A stretch of DNA of 64,000 bases from Chthoniobacteraceae bacterium (GTDB lineage: Bacteria > Verrucomicrobiota > Verrucomicrobiia > Chthoniobacterales > Chthoniobacteraceae). The notes under the pieces are model-generated. The model was not told where the DNA came from and did not search any database. It saw nothing but the letters and a program-made list of their open reading frames with translations. Within the stretch, counting starts at the first letter, position 1; the number at the start of each line of letters is the position of its first letter. A program made the position numbers and the translations under genes. This document shows positions 17,460 through 25,990 of the stretch, in pieces. The stretch spans positions 56,603 to 120,602 of the forward strand of contig CANIWM010000008.1 in NCBI GenBank assembly GCA_947471505.1, in the 5' to 3' direction.

Positions 17460-18923
17460 ATGATTCGTCCCGCATTTCTTCTACTCGTCGCCACACTTCA
17501 CGCATCATCAGCCCTCGCGGCGGAATCGAAGCCGAACTTCATCGTCATCAATATCGATGACATGGGCTATGCGGACATCGGGCCTTTTGGCTCGAAGCTG
17601 AACCGGACGCCGAATATCGATCGCATGGCAAAAGAGGGACGCAAACTCACTTCGTTTTACGCCGCGCCGGTCTGCTCGCCGTCACGCGCTTCGTTGATGA
17701 CTGGCTGCTACCCAAAGCGCGCGCTGCCGATTCCGCACGTTCTATTTCCCGGCAATGCCGTGGGCCTTTCGCCAGCGGAGATCACGGTCGCGGAGGTGCT
17801 CAAGGACGTGGGCTATGCGACGGGTATCGTCGGCAAATGGCATCTCGGCGACCAACCCGAGATGATCCCGCTGAAGCAGGGTTTTGACGAATGGTTCGGG
17901 CTGCCATACTCGAATGACATGGGGCCCGGGAGCGACGGGAGCAGATCAGACCTCGGCAAGCCGCTTCCCGAGGGTAACGGCAAAGGCCAGTTTCCCCTTC
18001 CGCTGCTCCGCAACGGCAAAGTGGTGAAGCGCGTCCTGCCCGACGACCAGCAATCGCTCGTGGAGATTTATACGGATGAAGCCGTTTCCTTTATCACGCG
18101 AAACAAAGAGCGCCCGTTCTTTCTCTACCTGCCGCACAACGCCGTGCATTTCCCGCTTTATCCCGGCAAGAAATGGGCCGGCAAATCGCCGAATGGCATC
18201 TACTCCGATTGGGTGGAGGAGGTGGACTGGAGCGTCGGACGGGTTCTCGATACCGTCCGAGAACAAGGTCTTTCGGAGCGCACGCTCGTGATTTTCACCA
18301 CAGACAACGGCGGCACTCCACGCGCAGTGAACACTCCACTCCGGGGCTTCAAAGGCAGCACTTGGGAAGGCGGAATGCGGGTCCCCACCATCGCTTGGTG
18401 GCCGGGAAAAGTGCCCGCCGATACCACGAGCGACGCCATCGCCGGGATGTTCGACATCCTGCCCACATTCGCCGCGCTCGCCGGTGGAAAAGTGCCCGCA
18501 GATCGCAAAATCGACGGTGCAAACCTGTGGCCCATCCTCGCCGGAGAACCCGACGCCAAGCCCGTGCACGAGACGTTCTATTTTTACCGCGGCCTGAAGC
18601 TGGAGGCCGTGCGCCACGGCGACTGGAAGCTCCGGCTCGCCAATTTGCAGGAGGTTAAAAAGGATGCCAAAGCACCGGATCCCGCGCCCGCAACGGCGAT
18701 GCTTTTCAATCTTAAAAAGGACATCGGGGAATCCGAGAACGTCGCCGCCACCAATCCAGAAATCGTCGCCAAACTCAAATCGCTCGTCGCCGAGATGAAG
18801 GGCGACCTCGGTCTCGACGGCCCCGCCCCTGGTTCCCGTGCGCTGGGGAAGGTGGAGAACGCTGCGCCGATTATCGGTCCCGACGGGAAAGTGCGCCGCG
18901 AGTTCGACGCATCGGAAAAATAG
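17460..18923 (+). CDS. secreted sulfatase (arylsulfatase-type, formylglycine)
   Basis: A 487-residue type I sulfatase. The signal peptide is MIRPAFLLLVATLHASSALA (cleavage after ALA). The metal-binding IDDMGYADIG motif follows near residue 30. The formylglycine motif is C72-S-P-S-R76, followed by ASLMTG, and GKWHLG and TTDNGG are also present. The Cys should be converted to formylglycine by a maturase not seen here. Verrucomicrobia and planctomycetes carry many such enzymes to desulfate polysaccharides. The ATG at 17460 was preferred because it begins the signal peptide. It converges on a minus-strand isomerase-like gene, with a shared hairpin between them. Substrate unknown. Confidence 0.9.
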   Translation: MIRPAFLLLVATLHASSALAAESKPNFIVINIDDMGYADIGPFGSKLNRTPNIDRMAKEGRKLTSFYAAPVCSPSRASLMTGCYPKRALPIPHVLFPGNAVGLSPAEITVAEVLKDVGYATGIVGKWHLGDQPEMIPLKQGFDEWFGLPYSNDMGPGSDGSRSDLGKPLPEGNGKGQFPLPLLRNGKVVKRVLPDDQQSLVEIYTDEAVSFITRNKERPFFLYLPHNAVHFPLYPGKKWAGKSPNGIYSDWVEEVDWSVGRVLDTVREQGLSERTLVIFTTDNGGTPRAVNTPLRGFKGSTWEGGMRVPTIAWWPGKVPADTTSDAIAGMFDILPTFAALAGGKVPADRKIDGANLWPILAGEPDAKPVHETFYFYRGLKLEAVRHGDWKLRLANLQEVKKDAKAPDPAPATAMLFNLKKDIGESENVAATNPEIVAKLKSLVAEMKGDLGLDGPAPGSRALGKVENAAPIIGPDGKVRREFDASEK

Positions 18924-18977
18924 GGCCGAAACTGTCGCCGCGCATGTCTGTCGGTAAGCCAACGGCTTCTTCGGCGT

Positions 18978-19019
18978 AAAAATGAAGAGAGGGTCAGCGC
19001 TTTGAGCACTGACCCTCTC
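18978..19019 (-). terminator. intrinsic terminator between convergent genes
   Basis: A perfect 11-bp inverted repeat (GAGAGGGTCAG at 18987-18997, complement at 19009-19019) with an 11-nt loop. On the minus strand the stem is followed by a T-rich run (18978-18986 side), which makes a good Rho-independent terminator for the isomerase-like gene. It could also stop the plus-strand sulfatase transcript, though no T run follows on that side. Confidence 0.8.
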
Positions 19020-19052
19020 GATATTCAACCGCCCGCTTGGCGTGCGGTGCGC

Positions 19053-19907
19053 TTACTTGGCTGCGCCAAGTTTTTTGATGTAGTCGATGCACTGCGTGGC
19101 GTCGTCCACATTCTTGTCCCAGTTGTATTCGTATTCGATGGAGATGGGGCCGTCGAAGCCTTGCGCTTTGTATTCGGCGAGGATTGCGGGGACATCGCTG
19201 ACGCCGGTGCCGAAGATAACGTCGTGGCCGCTAGGCAGCGGGGCGTGGAGGTCTTTGAGGTGACTGGAGACGATGTGACCCTTGAGGATGCGGATGCAGT
19301 CCACGGGCTTGAGATTGCTGCGGACCCAGTGGCCGGTATCTGCACACGCGCCGATGCGGACGTCGCGGTCTTTTACCACGGAGAGGATGTAGTTGGGGTC
19401 CCACATTTTGTAGTTTGGATTGTTGGGCTGCATGGGGTGGTCGTGGAAGCCGACTTTGATGTCGTATTCTTTGACAAGAGGCTCGAAGCCATCAATGGCG
19501 TCCACCGATTCGGTGTTGATGACGCGAATGCCGAAGAACTTCGCGAACTCGAACACTTTGCGGCTGTCTTCGACTTTCTTGGAGAGGCCCACGACGCCGT
19601 AAGCGACGGGAGTGATGTCGGCTTCTTTGAGTTTGGCGGCGACTTTTTCCCAGACTTCTTTGGGGGCGTCGTGGCTAAACTTCACGTCGGGTTGCTCTTT
19701 GGACAGCTTCTGGCCGGGGAAAAATTCGATGACCTTTGCGCCGGTCTGTTTGGTTTTCTCGATGGCCTCGAAGACCGTGAACTTGTTGAAGGTCCACGCT
19801 TGGCAGCCGATAGCAAACCCGTTGATTTTGACGGAATCGGGCAACGGCGTCGCGGCAAACGCGGGTAGGACGATGAGTGAAAGGGCGAAAGGTAGAAGTA
19901 TTTTCAT
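19053..19907 (-). CDS. secreted sugar phosphate isomerase/epimerase-like TIM-barrel protein
   Basis: A 284-residue protein with a clear signal peptide (MKILLPFALSLIVLPAFA) and an AP-endonuclease-2/xylose-isomerase-like TIM barrel. Landmarks are FGIRVINTES, VGFHDHPMQPN (metal His), GACADTGHWVRS (metal Asp/His), VSSHLKDLHA and ISIEYEYNW (the final Glu), which form the usual metal-binding set. Such exported members are common in verrucomicrobia and planctomycetes near glycan-degradation genes. The neighbouring convergent sulfatase fits that theme. The reaction (isomerisation or epimerisation of a sugar) is inferred from the family. Confidence 0.82.
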   Translation of the reverse strand: MKILLPFALSLIVLPAFAATPLPDSVKINGFAIGCQAWTFNKFTVFEAIEKTKQTGAKVIEFFPGQKLSKEQPDVKFSHDAPKEVWEKVAAKLKEADITPVAYGVVGLSKKVEDSRKVFEFAKFFGIRVINTESVDAIDGFEPLVKEYDIKVGFHDHPMQPNNPNYKMWDPNYILSVVKDRDVRIGACADTGHWVRSNLKPVDCIRILKGHIVSSHLKDLHAPLPSGHDVIFGTGVSDVPAILAEYKAQGFDGPISIEYEYNWDKNVDDATQCIDYIKKLGAAK

Positions 19908-19976
19908 GTGTTTTGGAATAGGTGCGCTGTGTGCGCGGCGGGATAATACGGGATGACAAAAAACCTTAGCGCCCGC

Positions 19977-21341
19977 TCAGCCGAGCATGAGCTTCCAGCG
20001 GGTGAGTTGCGCGGCGACATTTGCGGGCGAGGGTGCGCCGATGGCTTTGCGCGCGAGCATCGCGGTTTCCAGCCGGAAGCAGTCGAAAAGGTCAGCCTGA
20101 TACGCGGGCGAAATCGCCTGATAGTCTGCAAGCGTGAGCTGCGGGAGGTCGCACCCGCGCTGGGTGCAGAGGGCGACGGCTTTGCCCACGAACTCGTGCG
20201 CGTGGCGGAAGGGGACGCCGCGATTCACGAGGTAATCGGCGAGGTCCGTGGCAAGCAGCATCGGGTCGGCGACGGCGGCGGCGCAGGCGGGGCGGTTGGC
20301 CCGCACGCCGCGCATCATGCCGGAGAAAACCGCGAGCGAGGCTTTGACGGTATCCACGCTGTCGAAGACGGGCTCCTTGTCCTCCTGCATGTCGCGATTG
20401 TAGGTCATCGGCAGACCTTTGAGCGTGGTCAAAAGAGACACGAGATTGCCGAAAACGCGGCCCGTTTTCCCCCGCGTCAGCTCGGCGACATCGGGGTTCT
20501 TTTTCTGCGGCATGAGCGAGCTGCCTGTCGTGTAGGCGTCGCTGATGTGGATGAATTTGAACTCGCTCGAAGCCCACAAAATCACGTCCTCGCTGAGCCG
20601 CGAAAGGTGCGTGGCGACGAGCGCCAGCGCGCTGAGTAGCTCGACGGCGAAGTCGCGGTCGCTCACGGCGTCCATGGAGTTTTGCGTCACGCCGTCAAAG
20701 CCCAGCAGCTCGGCGACATACGCGCGGTCAATGAGGATGGTGGAGCCTGCGATCGCGCCGCTGCCGAGGGGCAAAATGTTCATCCGCTTGCGCGCATCGG
20801 CGACCCGCCCGTGGTCGCGGTCGAGCATCTCCACGTAGGCGAGCAGATGGTGCGCAAAAGATACCGGCTGCGCCCGCTGGAGATGCGTGTAGCCGGGGAT
20901 GATCACGTCCTGCTCCCGCTCCGCCAGCTCGACGAGCGCCGCTTGAAGTTCCCGCAGCCCGGCGCTGATCGCGTCGCATTCATCGCGGAGATAAAGACGG
21001 AGGTCCGTGGCGACTTGGTCGTTCCGCGAACGCGCCGTATGGAGCTTCGCGCCGGGTGCGCCGATGCGGCGAGTCAGCTCGGCCTCGATGTTCATGTGGA
21101 TGTCTTCGAGCGCGAGTTTGAACTCGAATTTCCCCGCCTCAATCTCCGCCCCAATCTCCCGCAGCCCAGCGACAATCTGGGCGCGATCCTCGGCGGTGAG
21201 GAGCCCCGCTTTTACCAGCGCGGCGCTGTGCGCGATGGAGCCCTCAATGTCGTGACGCCACAGCCGCCAGTCAAAGCTGATGCTCTCACTGAATGTCTGC
21301 AATAACTCGGCGGTCTGTTCCTGAAATCTGCCTTTCCACAT
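19977..21341 (-). CDS. argH: argininosuccinate lyase
   Basis: A 454-residue cytoplasmic enzyme that splits argininosuccinate into arginine and fumarate, the last step of arginine synthesis. It belongs to the fumarase/aspartase superfamily. Visible motifs are HTARSRNDQVATDLRL near 101-116, the GYTHLQRAQP stretch with catalytic His153, and the superfamily signature GSSLMPQKKNP at 273-283. The ATG at 21341 was chosen because the protein then begins with the typical MWKGRF segment; a longer frame to 21563 has no homology-like character and overlaps the ferredoxin terminator. No other arg genes are nearby. Confidence 0.95.
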   Translation of the reverse strand: MWKGRFQEQTAELLQTFSESISFDWRLWRHDIEGSIAHSAALVKAGLLTAEDRAQIVAGLREIGAEIEAGKFEFKLALEDIHMNIEAELTRRIGAPGAKLHTARSRNDQVATDLRLYLRDECDAISAGLRELQAALVELAEREQDVIIPGYTHLQRAQPVSFAHHLLAYVEMLDRDHGRVADARKRMNILPLGSGAIAGSTILIDRAYVAELLGFDGVTQNSMDAVSDRDFAVELLSALALVATHLSRLSEDVILWASSEFKFIHISDAYTTGSSLMPQKKNPDVAELTRGKTGRVFGNLVSLLTTLKGLPMTYNRDMQEDKEPVFDSVDTVKASLAVFSGMMRGVRANRPACAAAVADPMLLATDLADYLVNRGVPFRHAHEFVGKAVALCTQRGCDLPQLTLADYQAISPAYQADLFDCFRLETAMLARKAIGAPSPANVAAQLTRWKLMLG

Positions 21342-21426
21342 AAGGCTGCGACCGTAGCGACGGAGGGCGGGAGAAATCACGGAAAAAAGTGCGAGAAGAC
21401 GCGCATCCCTGCGCTTTACCGCGGTA

Positions 21427-21470
21427 CAAAACAACACCCCAACCGCCCGTGAAGGCGATTGGGGTGTTGT
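21427..21470 (-). terminator. intrinsic terminator downstream of the ferredoxin gene
   Basis: A long inverted repeat: ACAACACCCCAA at 21431-21442 pairs with TTGGGGTGTTGT at 21459-21470, with a further CGCC/GGCG pair inside. Read on the minus strand it lies 17 bp after the ferredoxin stop and ends in a T-rich GTTGTTTTGT run, so it should stop that transcript before argH. The stem is also strong in the other direction. Confidence 0.82.
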
Positions 21471-21486
21471 GTGAAAAATGAGCGGT

Positions 21487-21723
21487 TTATTCGCCGTCTT
21501 CCGCGATGGCTGCTTGTGGGCAGACGTCGCGAGCAGATGCAGCGTGGGCGAGTTCGTCGGCACCTTCGGGCTGCTTGAAGAAGAACACCTTCGATTCGTC
21601 GGCGTTGTATTTCAGCAGGTCGGCTGCCTCGTCCAAGCAGACGCGGCAGGGTGTGCAGAGTTCGTTATCTACGTACCAGGCGCCTGGAACGTTTTCGGGT
21701 ACTTTTGAGTTTTTATCGGCCAT
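21487..21723 (-). CDS. small single-cluster ferredoxin
   Basis: A 78-residue acidic protein with CTPCRVC followed by a distant fourth cysteine in DVCPQAA. This CxxCxxC...C pattern binds one [4Fe-4S] cluster, as in small bacterial ferredoxins of the Fer4_13 type. It serves as a low-potential electron carrier. It is transcribed divergently from hisA and followed by a strong terminator, so it is probably monocistronic. The redox partner is not known, but radical SAM enzymes in the region need such a donor, so a link is possible. Confidence 0.85.
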   Translation of the reverse strand: MADKNSKVPENVPGAWYVDNELCTPCRVCLDEAADLLKYNADESKVFFFKQPEGADELAHAASARDVCPQAAIAEDGE

Positions 21724-21861
21724 ATATTGAGTTGATGTGAAGGTTTAACTGTCGCTCTCGGGTTTATGGATCGGGCGATGGAAAGGCAAGCAGCTTGTGC
21801 GAGGAATTATTTTTAGTGGGCGGAACTTGTTTCTGCCGGGGAATTCGGCTTTCTCGCTGCG

Positions 21862-22593
21862 ATGCTTCTTTTTCCAGCGATTGATTTGATGTCCGGCGAG
21901 GTGGTGCGCTTGCGCCAAGGTAAGGCGGACCAGAAAACCGTGTATTCCAGCGACCCTGCAGCGTTCGCCAGAAAGTGGCAGAATGAGGGCGGCGATTGGC
22001 TGCATCTGGTGGATTTGGATGCGGCGTTTTCCGGTGCGCAGCGGAATCTGGATTCGGTCCGCGCGATCACTTCGGCGGTCACGATCCCGTGCGAGCTGGG
22101 CGGTGGGATTCGCGATGCGGCGGCGATCCGGCGGGCGCTGGATGCAGGCGTTTCGCGGGTTATTTTGGGAACAAAGGCGGCGGAGTCGCTCGATTTTGTG
22201 CGTGATATGGCAAAGGAGTTTGGCCGGGAACGGATCGCGGTCGGGATTGATGCGAAGGGGGGAATCGTGAGCGTGAAGGGGTGGACGCAGGAGACGGGAC
22301 AGAGTGCGCTGGAGCTGGCGGTAAATGCGATCACGGCCGGAGCCAGCACGATTATCTATACCGACATCGCCACGGATGGGATGCTGGCGGGGCCAAATTT
22401 CGGCGAGACGGAGCGGGTAAACGCTGCGGTGACGGCCCTCGGCGGGCAGGTGATCCTGAGCGGAGGCATCGGCACCGCAAAGGATGTGGTCCAGGCAAAC
22501 GAGATGCCGGGGCTCTACGGGTGCATCATCGGTAAGGCGATTTATGATGGCGCGGTGAGTCTGCGGGATGTGGCGGGGCGTATTAAAAAATAG
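21862..22593 (+). CDS. hisA: HisA, phosphoribosylformimino-AICAR phosphate isomerase
   Basis: A 243-residue (beta/alpha)8 enzyme of histidine synthesis that performs an Amadori rearrangement of ProFAR to PRFAR. The two catalytic aspartates are at 8 (PAIDLMSG) and 130 (VGIDAKGG). The phosphate-binding loops GGGIRD (near 80) and SGGIGT are intact, and TDIATDGML is the typical HisA motif. Length is normal. It stands apart from other his genes. A marR-tolC unit follows after a short gap containing its own likely promoter/operator. Confidence 0.95.
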   Translation: MLLFPAIDLMSGEVVRLRQGKADQKTVYSSDPAAFARKWQNEGGDWLHLVDLDAAFSGAQRNLDSVRAITSAVTIPCELGGGIRDAAAIRRALDAGVSRVILGTKAAESLDFVRDMAKEFGRERIAVGIDAKGGIVSVKGWTQETGQSALELAVNAITAGASTIIYTDIATDGMLAGPNFGETERVNAAVTALGGQVILSGGIGTAKDVVQANEMPGLYGCIIGKAIYDGAVSLRDVAGRIKK

Positions 22594-22600
22594 AGCAGCG

Positions 22601-22631
22601 TTGACCGATTACTTATCGGCCTTAACGTCAA
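22601..22631 (+). promoter_or_regulatory. candidate promoter/operator of the marR-tolC unit
   Basis: A TTGACC box at 22601 is followed 16 bp later by a weak TAACGT -10-like hexamer at 22623. Nested inverted repeats overlap it: CCGAT (22605-22609) with ATCGG (22615-22619), and TTGAC (22601-22605) with GTCAA (22627-22631). A palindrome over the core promoter fits autorepression by the MarR protein encoded 16 bp downstream. Binding is inferred, not shown. Confidence 0.45.
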
Positions 22632-22646
22632 TGCCATTTACTATCC

Positions 22647-23102
22647 ATGACATCAACTACCACCGACTCTCAAATGAGAGCCAATGCCGAGAGCCTCGCC
22701 GACATTTTCACCACCATGCAGCGTTCTTTCGTGCTGAATCTCTCGAAGGAGCTTTCGCGGGGGAATGTCTCCTTCCCTCAATACCTCCTCCTTTGCTTCT
22801 TAGCCACAGAGCCAGAGCCGCTTACGATGACGGCGGTGGCCGAGCGGATGCGGCACACGACGGCTGCGGCGACGGGAATTGTGGACCGGCTGGAGAAATT
22901 GGGATACGTCCGGCGCGGCCATGAACCCAAAGACCGCCGAAAGATTTTGGTTCACATCACGCCGCTGGGCGAACAACTCGTCCAGCGCGTCCGGAACGAC
23001 ATGGCGACAACGCTGGTCGGGCTCATGGACCATTTAGAACCGGAAGAACAAACGACGTGGCTGACCATTTACGAAAAAATATTCCCGCACTGTCCGCAGT
23101 AA
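22647..23102 (+). CDS. MarR-family transcriptional regulator
   Basis: A 151-residue winged-helix regulator. The recognition region is TMTAVAERMRHTTAAATG, followed by VDRLEKLGYVRRG and the wing arginine motif EPKDRRKILVHITPLG, all hallmarks of MarR. Members bind palindromes as dimers and release on binding phenolic or hydrophobic ligands. It overlaps the tolC-like gene by one base (TAATG), so it most likely controls the expression of that exporter component. A palindrome lies in its promoter. Confidence 0.9.
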   Translation: MTSTTTDSQMRANAESLADIFTTMQRSFVLNLSKELSRGNVSFPQYLLLCFLATEPEPLTMTAVAERMRHTTAAATGIVDRLEKLGYVRRGHEPKDRRKILVHITPLGEQLVQRVRNDMATTLVGLMDHLEPEEQTTWLTIYEKIFPHCPQ

Positions 23103-24544
23103 TGCGCGGCTTTTTGCTCCTGCTGGCGGCATGGCTGGCGTGCCCAGCGGGAGCTGCGGAAAAACCCGGCGCGACCCTGAGCGGCGAGGTGACACTCCAG
23201 CGCACCGTGGACTTTGCGCTGAAAAATAACCCGCTCATTCGCGAGGCGCTTTACGACATCCAGCGGACCCGCGGGCAGTATCTGGAAGTCCGCTCGGAAG
23301 CGTTGCCTACCGTCTCCGCCACAGGCACTTACCGGCAGGAAAGCAAGGAGCTTTTGGAGCAGTCGAGCCGCAATCTCAGCGGTCTCGGGAGCTTCGGAGC
23401 GTCGTCGTCGGACTTCAATCGCGAGGGCGATAAGTCCTGGCGCTTTGCCATCGAGACACGGCAGCTTCTTTACTCCGGCGGACAGGTGAAATCCGCCATC
23501 ACCATCGCGCGAAATACGACGGATGCTGTCCACCTCGCGCTCCGCGACACCGTCGAGAGCGTCATCGCCAAAGTCCGCCAGCAATTTTACGCAGTCCTCC
23601 TCAATCGCGAACTCATCCACGTCGCCGAAGAGAGCATCACGCTGCTTGAAGAGGAACTCAAAGATCAGAAGAACCGATTCGACGCCGGCACCGTGCCCAA
23701 GTTCAACGTCCTCCGCGCCGAGGTGGAGCTTGCCAATGCAAAGCCCGAGCTAATTCGCGCGAAAAATAACCACCTTCTCGCGCTACTCGACCTCGCGAAA
23801 ACGAGCGGCGTCGCACAGCCGAAAAACGCCCGCCCGCCATTCGATGCACACGGCGAACTCCGCATGGTGGAACACGGCTGGAGCGTGGAAAAAGCCCTCG
23901 CCTCAGCCAAGAGCCGCCGCGCGCTTTTGAAGGTGCAGGAGCGCAATGTCCGCAACGAAACCGAGCAAGTGTCCATCGCCCGCGCTGGCGATAAACCACG
24001 CCTCGAAGCCAACGCGGGCTACGAGCTGCGCAACTCCCGGCTCACCGACGACATTTCTAAAGAGGTCAACGGCTGGTATTTCGGGCTGCAAGGCTCGTGG
24101 AACCTCTTCGACGCTGGAGCGACCGAGGGCAGAGTCATCCAAGCGCAGGCCAAACTCGGCACCGCCCGCGTCCGCCAGCAAGACGCCCTCCAGCAAGTCG
24201 AACTCGAAGTCCACCGTGCGTTTGCACGCCTGAGAGAGGCCAAAGAGCTGATCGCCAGCCAGTTAAAAACCGTCGAACAAGCCGACGAGGCTCTGCGCCT
24301 TGCTAAAGAACGCCTCGCCGCGGGGGCAGGTACACAGCTCGACGTGCTCGACGCCCGCGTCGCCCTCACCCGCGCACGGACCACGGAGCTTCAGGCCCGC
24401 TACGACTACAACGTGGCGCTTGCCGAGTTTGACCGCGCGACCGGTGCCGACACGGTGTACGATGACACCTTCAAAGACCCCGCCCGCGAGAAAGCGAAAC
24501 TCCGGCTGCGGGCAGGAAAAGCCGAGTTGCGAATGGACGAATGA
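23102..24544 (+). CDS. TolC-family outer membrane efflux protein
   Basis: A 480-residue outer membrane factor. It has a signal peptide (MRGFLLLLAAWLACPAGAA) and two repeated outer-membrane-efflux halves with long amphipathic helices rich in Ala, Glu and Leu (for example around residues 170-230 and 370-440), plus the RQLLYSGGQV and SWNLFDAGATEG strand segments typical of TolC barrels. TolC trimers form the exit duct of RND, ABC or MFS pumps. No adaptor or pump gene follows, so partners are elsewhere. The ATG at 23102 gives the signal peptide and overlaps the marR stop. A strong terminator follows. Confidence 0.9.
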   Translation: MRGFLLLLAAWLACPAGAAEKPGATLSGEVTLQRTVDFALKNNPLIREALYDIQRTRGQYLEVRSEALPTVSATGTYRQESKELLEQSSRNLSGLGSFGASSSDFNREGDKSWRFAIETRQLLYSGGQVKSAITIARNTTDAVHLALRDTVESVIAKVRQQFYAVLLNRELIHVAEESITLLEEELKDQKNRFDAGTVPKFNVLRAEVELANAKPELIRAKNNHLLALLDLAKTSGVAQPKNARPPFDAHGELRMVEHGWSVEKALASAKSRRALLKVQERNVRNETEQVSIARAGDKPRLEANAGYELRNSRLTDDISKEVNGWYFGLQGSWNLFDAGATEGRVIQAQAKLGTARVRQQDALQQVELEVHRAFARLREAKELIASQLKTVEQADEALRLAKERLAAGAGTQLDVLDARVALTRARTTELQARYDYNVALAEFDRATGADTVYDDTFKDPAREKAKLRLRAGKAELRMDE

Positions 24545-24636
24545 CACACCCGCTCAGGTTTGCCGACGAAACCCCAGCTTGACACCAGTCTATCGGGATT
24601 GCTAACTTGCCTGCAACAACTCCGGCAAGACAACCG

Positions 24637-24676
24637 AAGTGGGCCTTCAAAATCCTTTGAAGGGCCACTTTTTTTG
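24637..24676 (+). terminator. intrinsic terminator of the marR-tolC unit
   Basis: A 15-bp stem with one mismatch (24637-24651 pairing with 24656-24670), a 4-nt ATCC loop and a run of T directly after. It lies about 90 bp after tolC and 35 bp before nusA, so it separates the two operons. Confidence 0.88.
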
Positions 24677-24710
24677 TTCTCTGGATCAAGCACTTAATTA
24701 ATTACACGCC

Positions 24711-25958
24711 ATGAACGCAGAATTCATCGCCATGCTCGAACATTTCGAGAAGGACAAAGGGATCAAACGTGAGATCCTCATCGAGGCTGTACAAACGGCC
24801 CTTCTCTCCGCTGCAAAGAAATCTGTGGAAGCAGGGCGCAACCTCGAACTCACGATGGACCCGAAGACCGGCGTCGTCGTCGCTCGCGCGCAGCTCAAGG
24901 TGGTGGACCGCGTGCAGGATAAGCACGACGAAATCCAACTCGTCAAGGCGCAGGCCATTAAGGCAGATGCCGTAGTCGGGGATGAAGTGTGGATTGATGT
25001 GACTCCGAAAGACCTCGGTCGTATCGGCGCGCAGACGGCTCGGCAGGCCATCATGCAGCGCATCCGACAGGCAGAGAAGCAGATGATTTATGATGAGTTT
25101 CGCGACCGCGCCGGGGAGATTGTCTCAGGCATCGTCCGTGGTTTTGAGCGGCAGGATGTGAAGGTGGACCTCGGGAAGTTTGAGGCCATTTTGCCCAATC
25201 GCGAGCGCGTGCAGTCCGAGGATTACGCGATTGGCGACCGGATTCGTGCTTACGTCGTCGCAGTGGATAATGGAGCCCGCGGGCCGGAGATTATCTTGTC
25301 GCGCTCGCACCCAAATTTTGTGCGCCGCCTCTTCGAGACGGAAGTAGCAGAAATCGCCGATAAGACCGTGGAAATCAAGTCCGTGGCTCGCGAGGCAGGC
25401 TTCCGCACGAAGGTCGCCGTCTGGTCTGCAAACGAAAAAGTGGACCCCGTCGGCGCGTGCGTCGGCATGAAGGGCGCGCGGGTGAAAAACATCGTCCGCG
25501 AGTTGAATAACGAGAAGGTGGACATCATCCGCTGGTCCGCAGACGTGAAGGACTTCGTCACCGAGGCACTGAAGCCTGCGAAGATCAAAGACCTCTGGCT
25601 GGAGGAGAAAAAGAAGGCCGTCGAAGTCCGCGTGGACAACGACCAGCTCTCGCTCGCCATCGGCAAGCGCGGCCAAAACGCCCGCCTCACCGCCCGCCTC
25701 ACAGGCTGGGAGATCAACATCCAAGAGGACACTTCCGTAAAACAGAAATTCCAAGCCAGCCTCTCCGGCGCGGCGGCAGACCTTGCTGCAAAACTGGGAA
25801 TCGTCCCGGCCGTAGCAGAAAAACTCGTCAATGCTGGGATGACTTCCGTGGACCTCCTCGACGGACTCTCTGCGAACGACATCGTCGAAGCGATTGGGAT
25901 TGATGCGGCCACTGCCGAAAAAATCGTCGCCAACGCACAAAACGCGGCTTCCCAATAG
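24711..25958 (+). CDS. nusA: transcription termination/antitermination factor NusA
   Basis: A 415-residue RNA polymerase-binding factor. The order is NusA N-domain (about 1-125), S1 domain (EIVSGIVRGFERQDVKVDLG, about 133-200), and two KH domains (VGACVGMKGARVKNIVREL near 250 and LAIGKRGQNARLTARLTGW near 315). A short helix-hairpin-helix tail ends the protein. It opens the conserved operon with infB and rbfA. The usual upstream rimP is absent here; the gene instead follows a tolC terminator, so it must have its own promoter in the short AT-rich gap before the ATG. Confidence 0.95.
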   Translation: MNAEFIAMLEHFEKDKGIKREILIEAVQTALLSAAKKSVEAGRNLELTMDPKTGVVVARAQLKVVDRVQDKHDEIQLVKAQAIKADAVVGDEVWIDVTPKDLGRIGAQTARQAIMQRIRQAEKQMIYDEFRDRAGEIVSGIVRGFERQDVKVDLGKFEAILPNRERVQSEDYAIGDRIRAYVVAVDNGARGPEIILSRSHPNFVRRLFETEVAEIADKTVEIKSVAREAGFRTKVAVWSANEKVDPVGACVGMKGARVKNIVRELNNEKVDIIRWSADVKDFVTEALKPAKIKDLWLEEKKKAVEVRVDNDQLSLAIGKRGQNARLTARLTGWEINIQEDTSVKQKFQASLSGAAADLAAKLGIVPAVAEKLVNAGMTSVDLLDGLSANDIVEAIGIDAATAEKIVANAQNAASQ

Positions 25959-25990
25959 TGGAGCCATGAGAACGAACTATTTCAAATTTC

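Noticed and set aside
19002..19868. Plus-strand frame of 288 residues over the isomerase-like gene
   Set aside because: Antisense shadow; the minus strand has a signal peptide and metal-binding motifs.
21342..21563. N-terminal extension of argH by 74 residues
   Set aside because: It crosses the strong ferredoxin terminator and lacks ArgH-like sequence.
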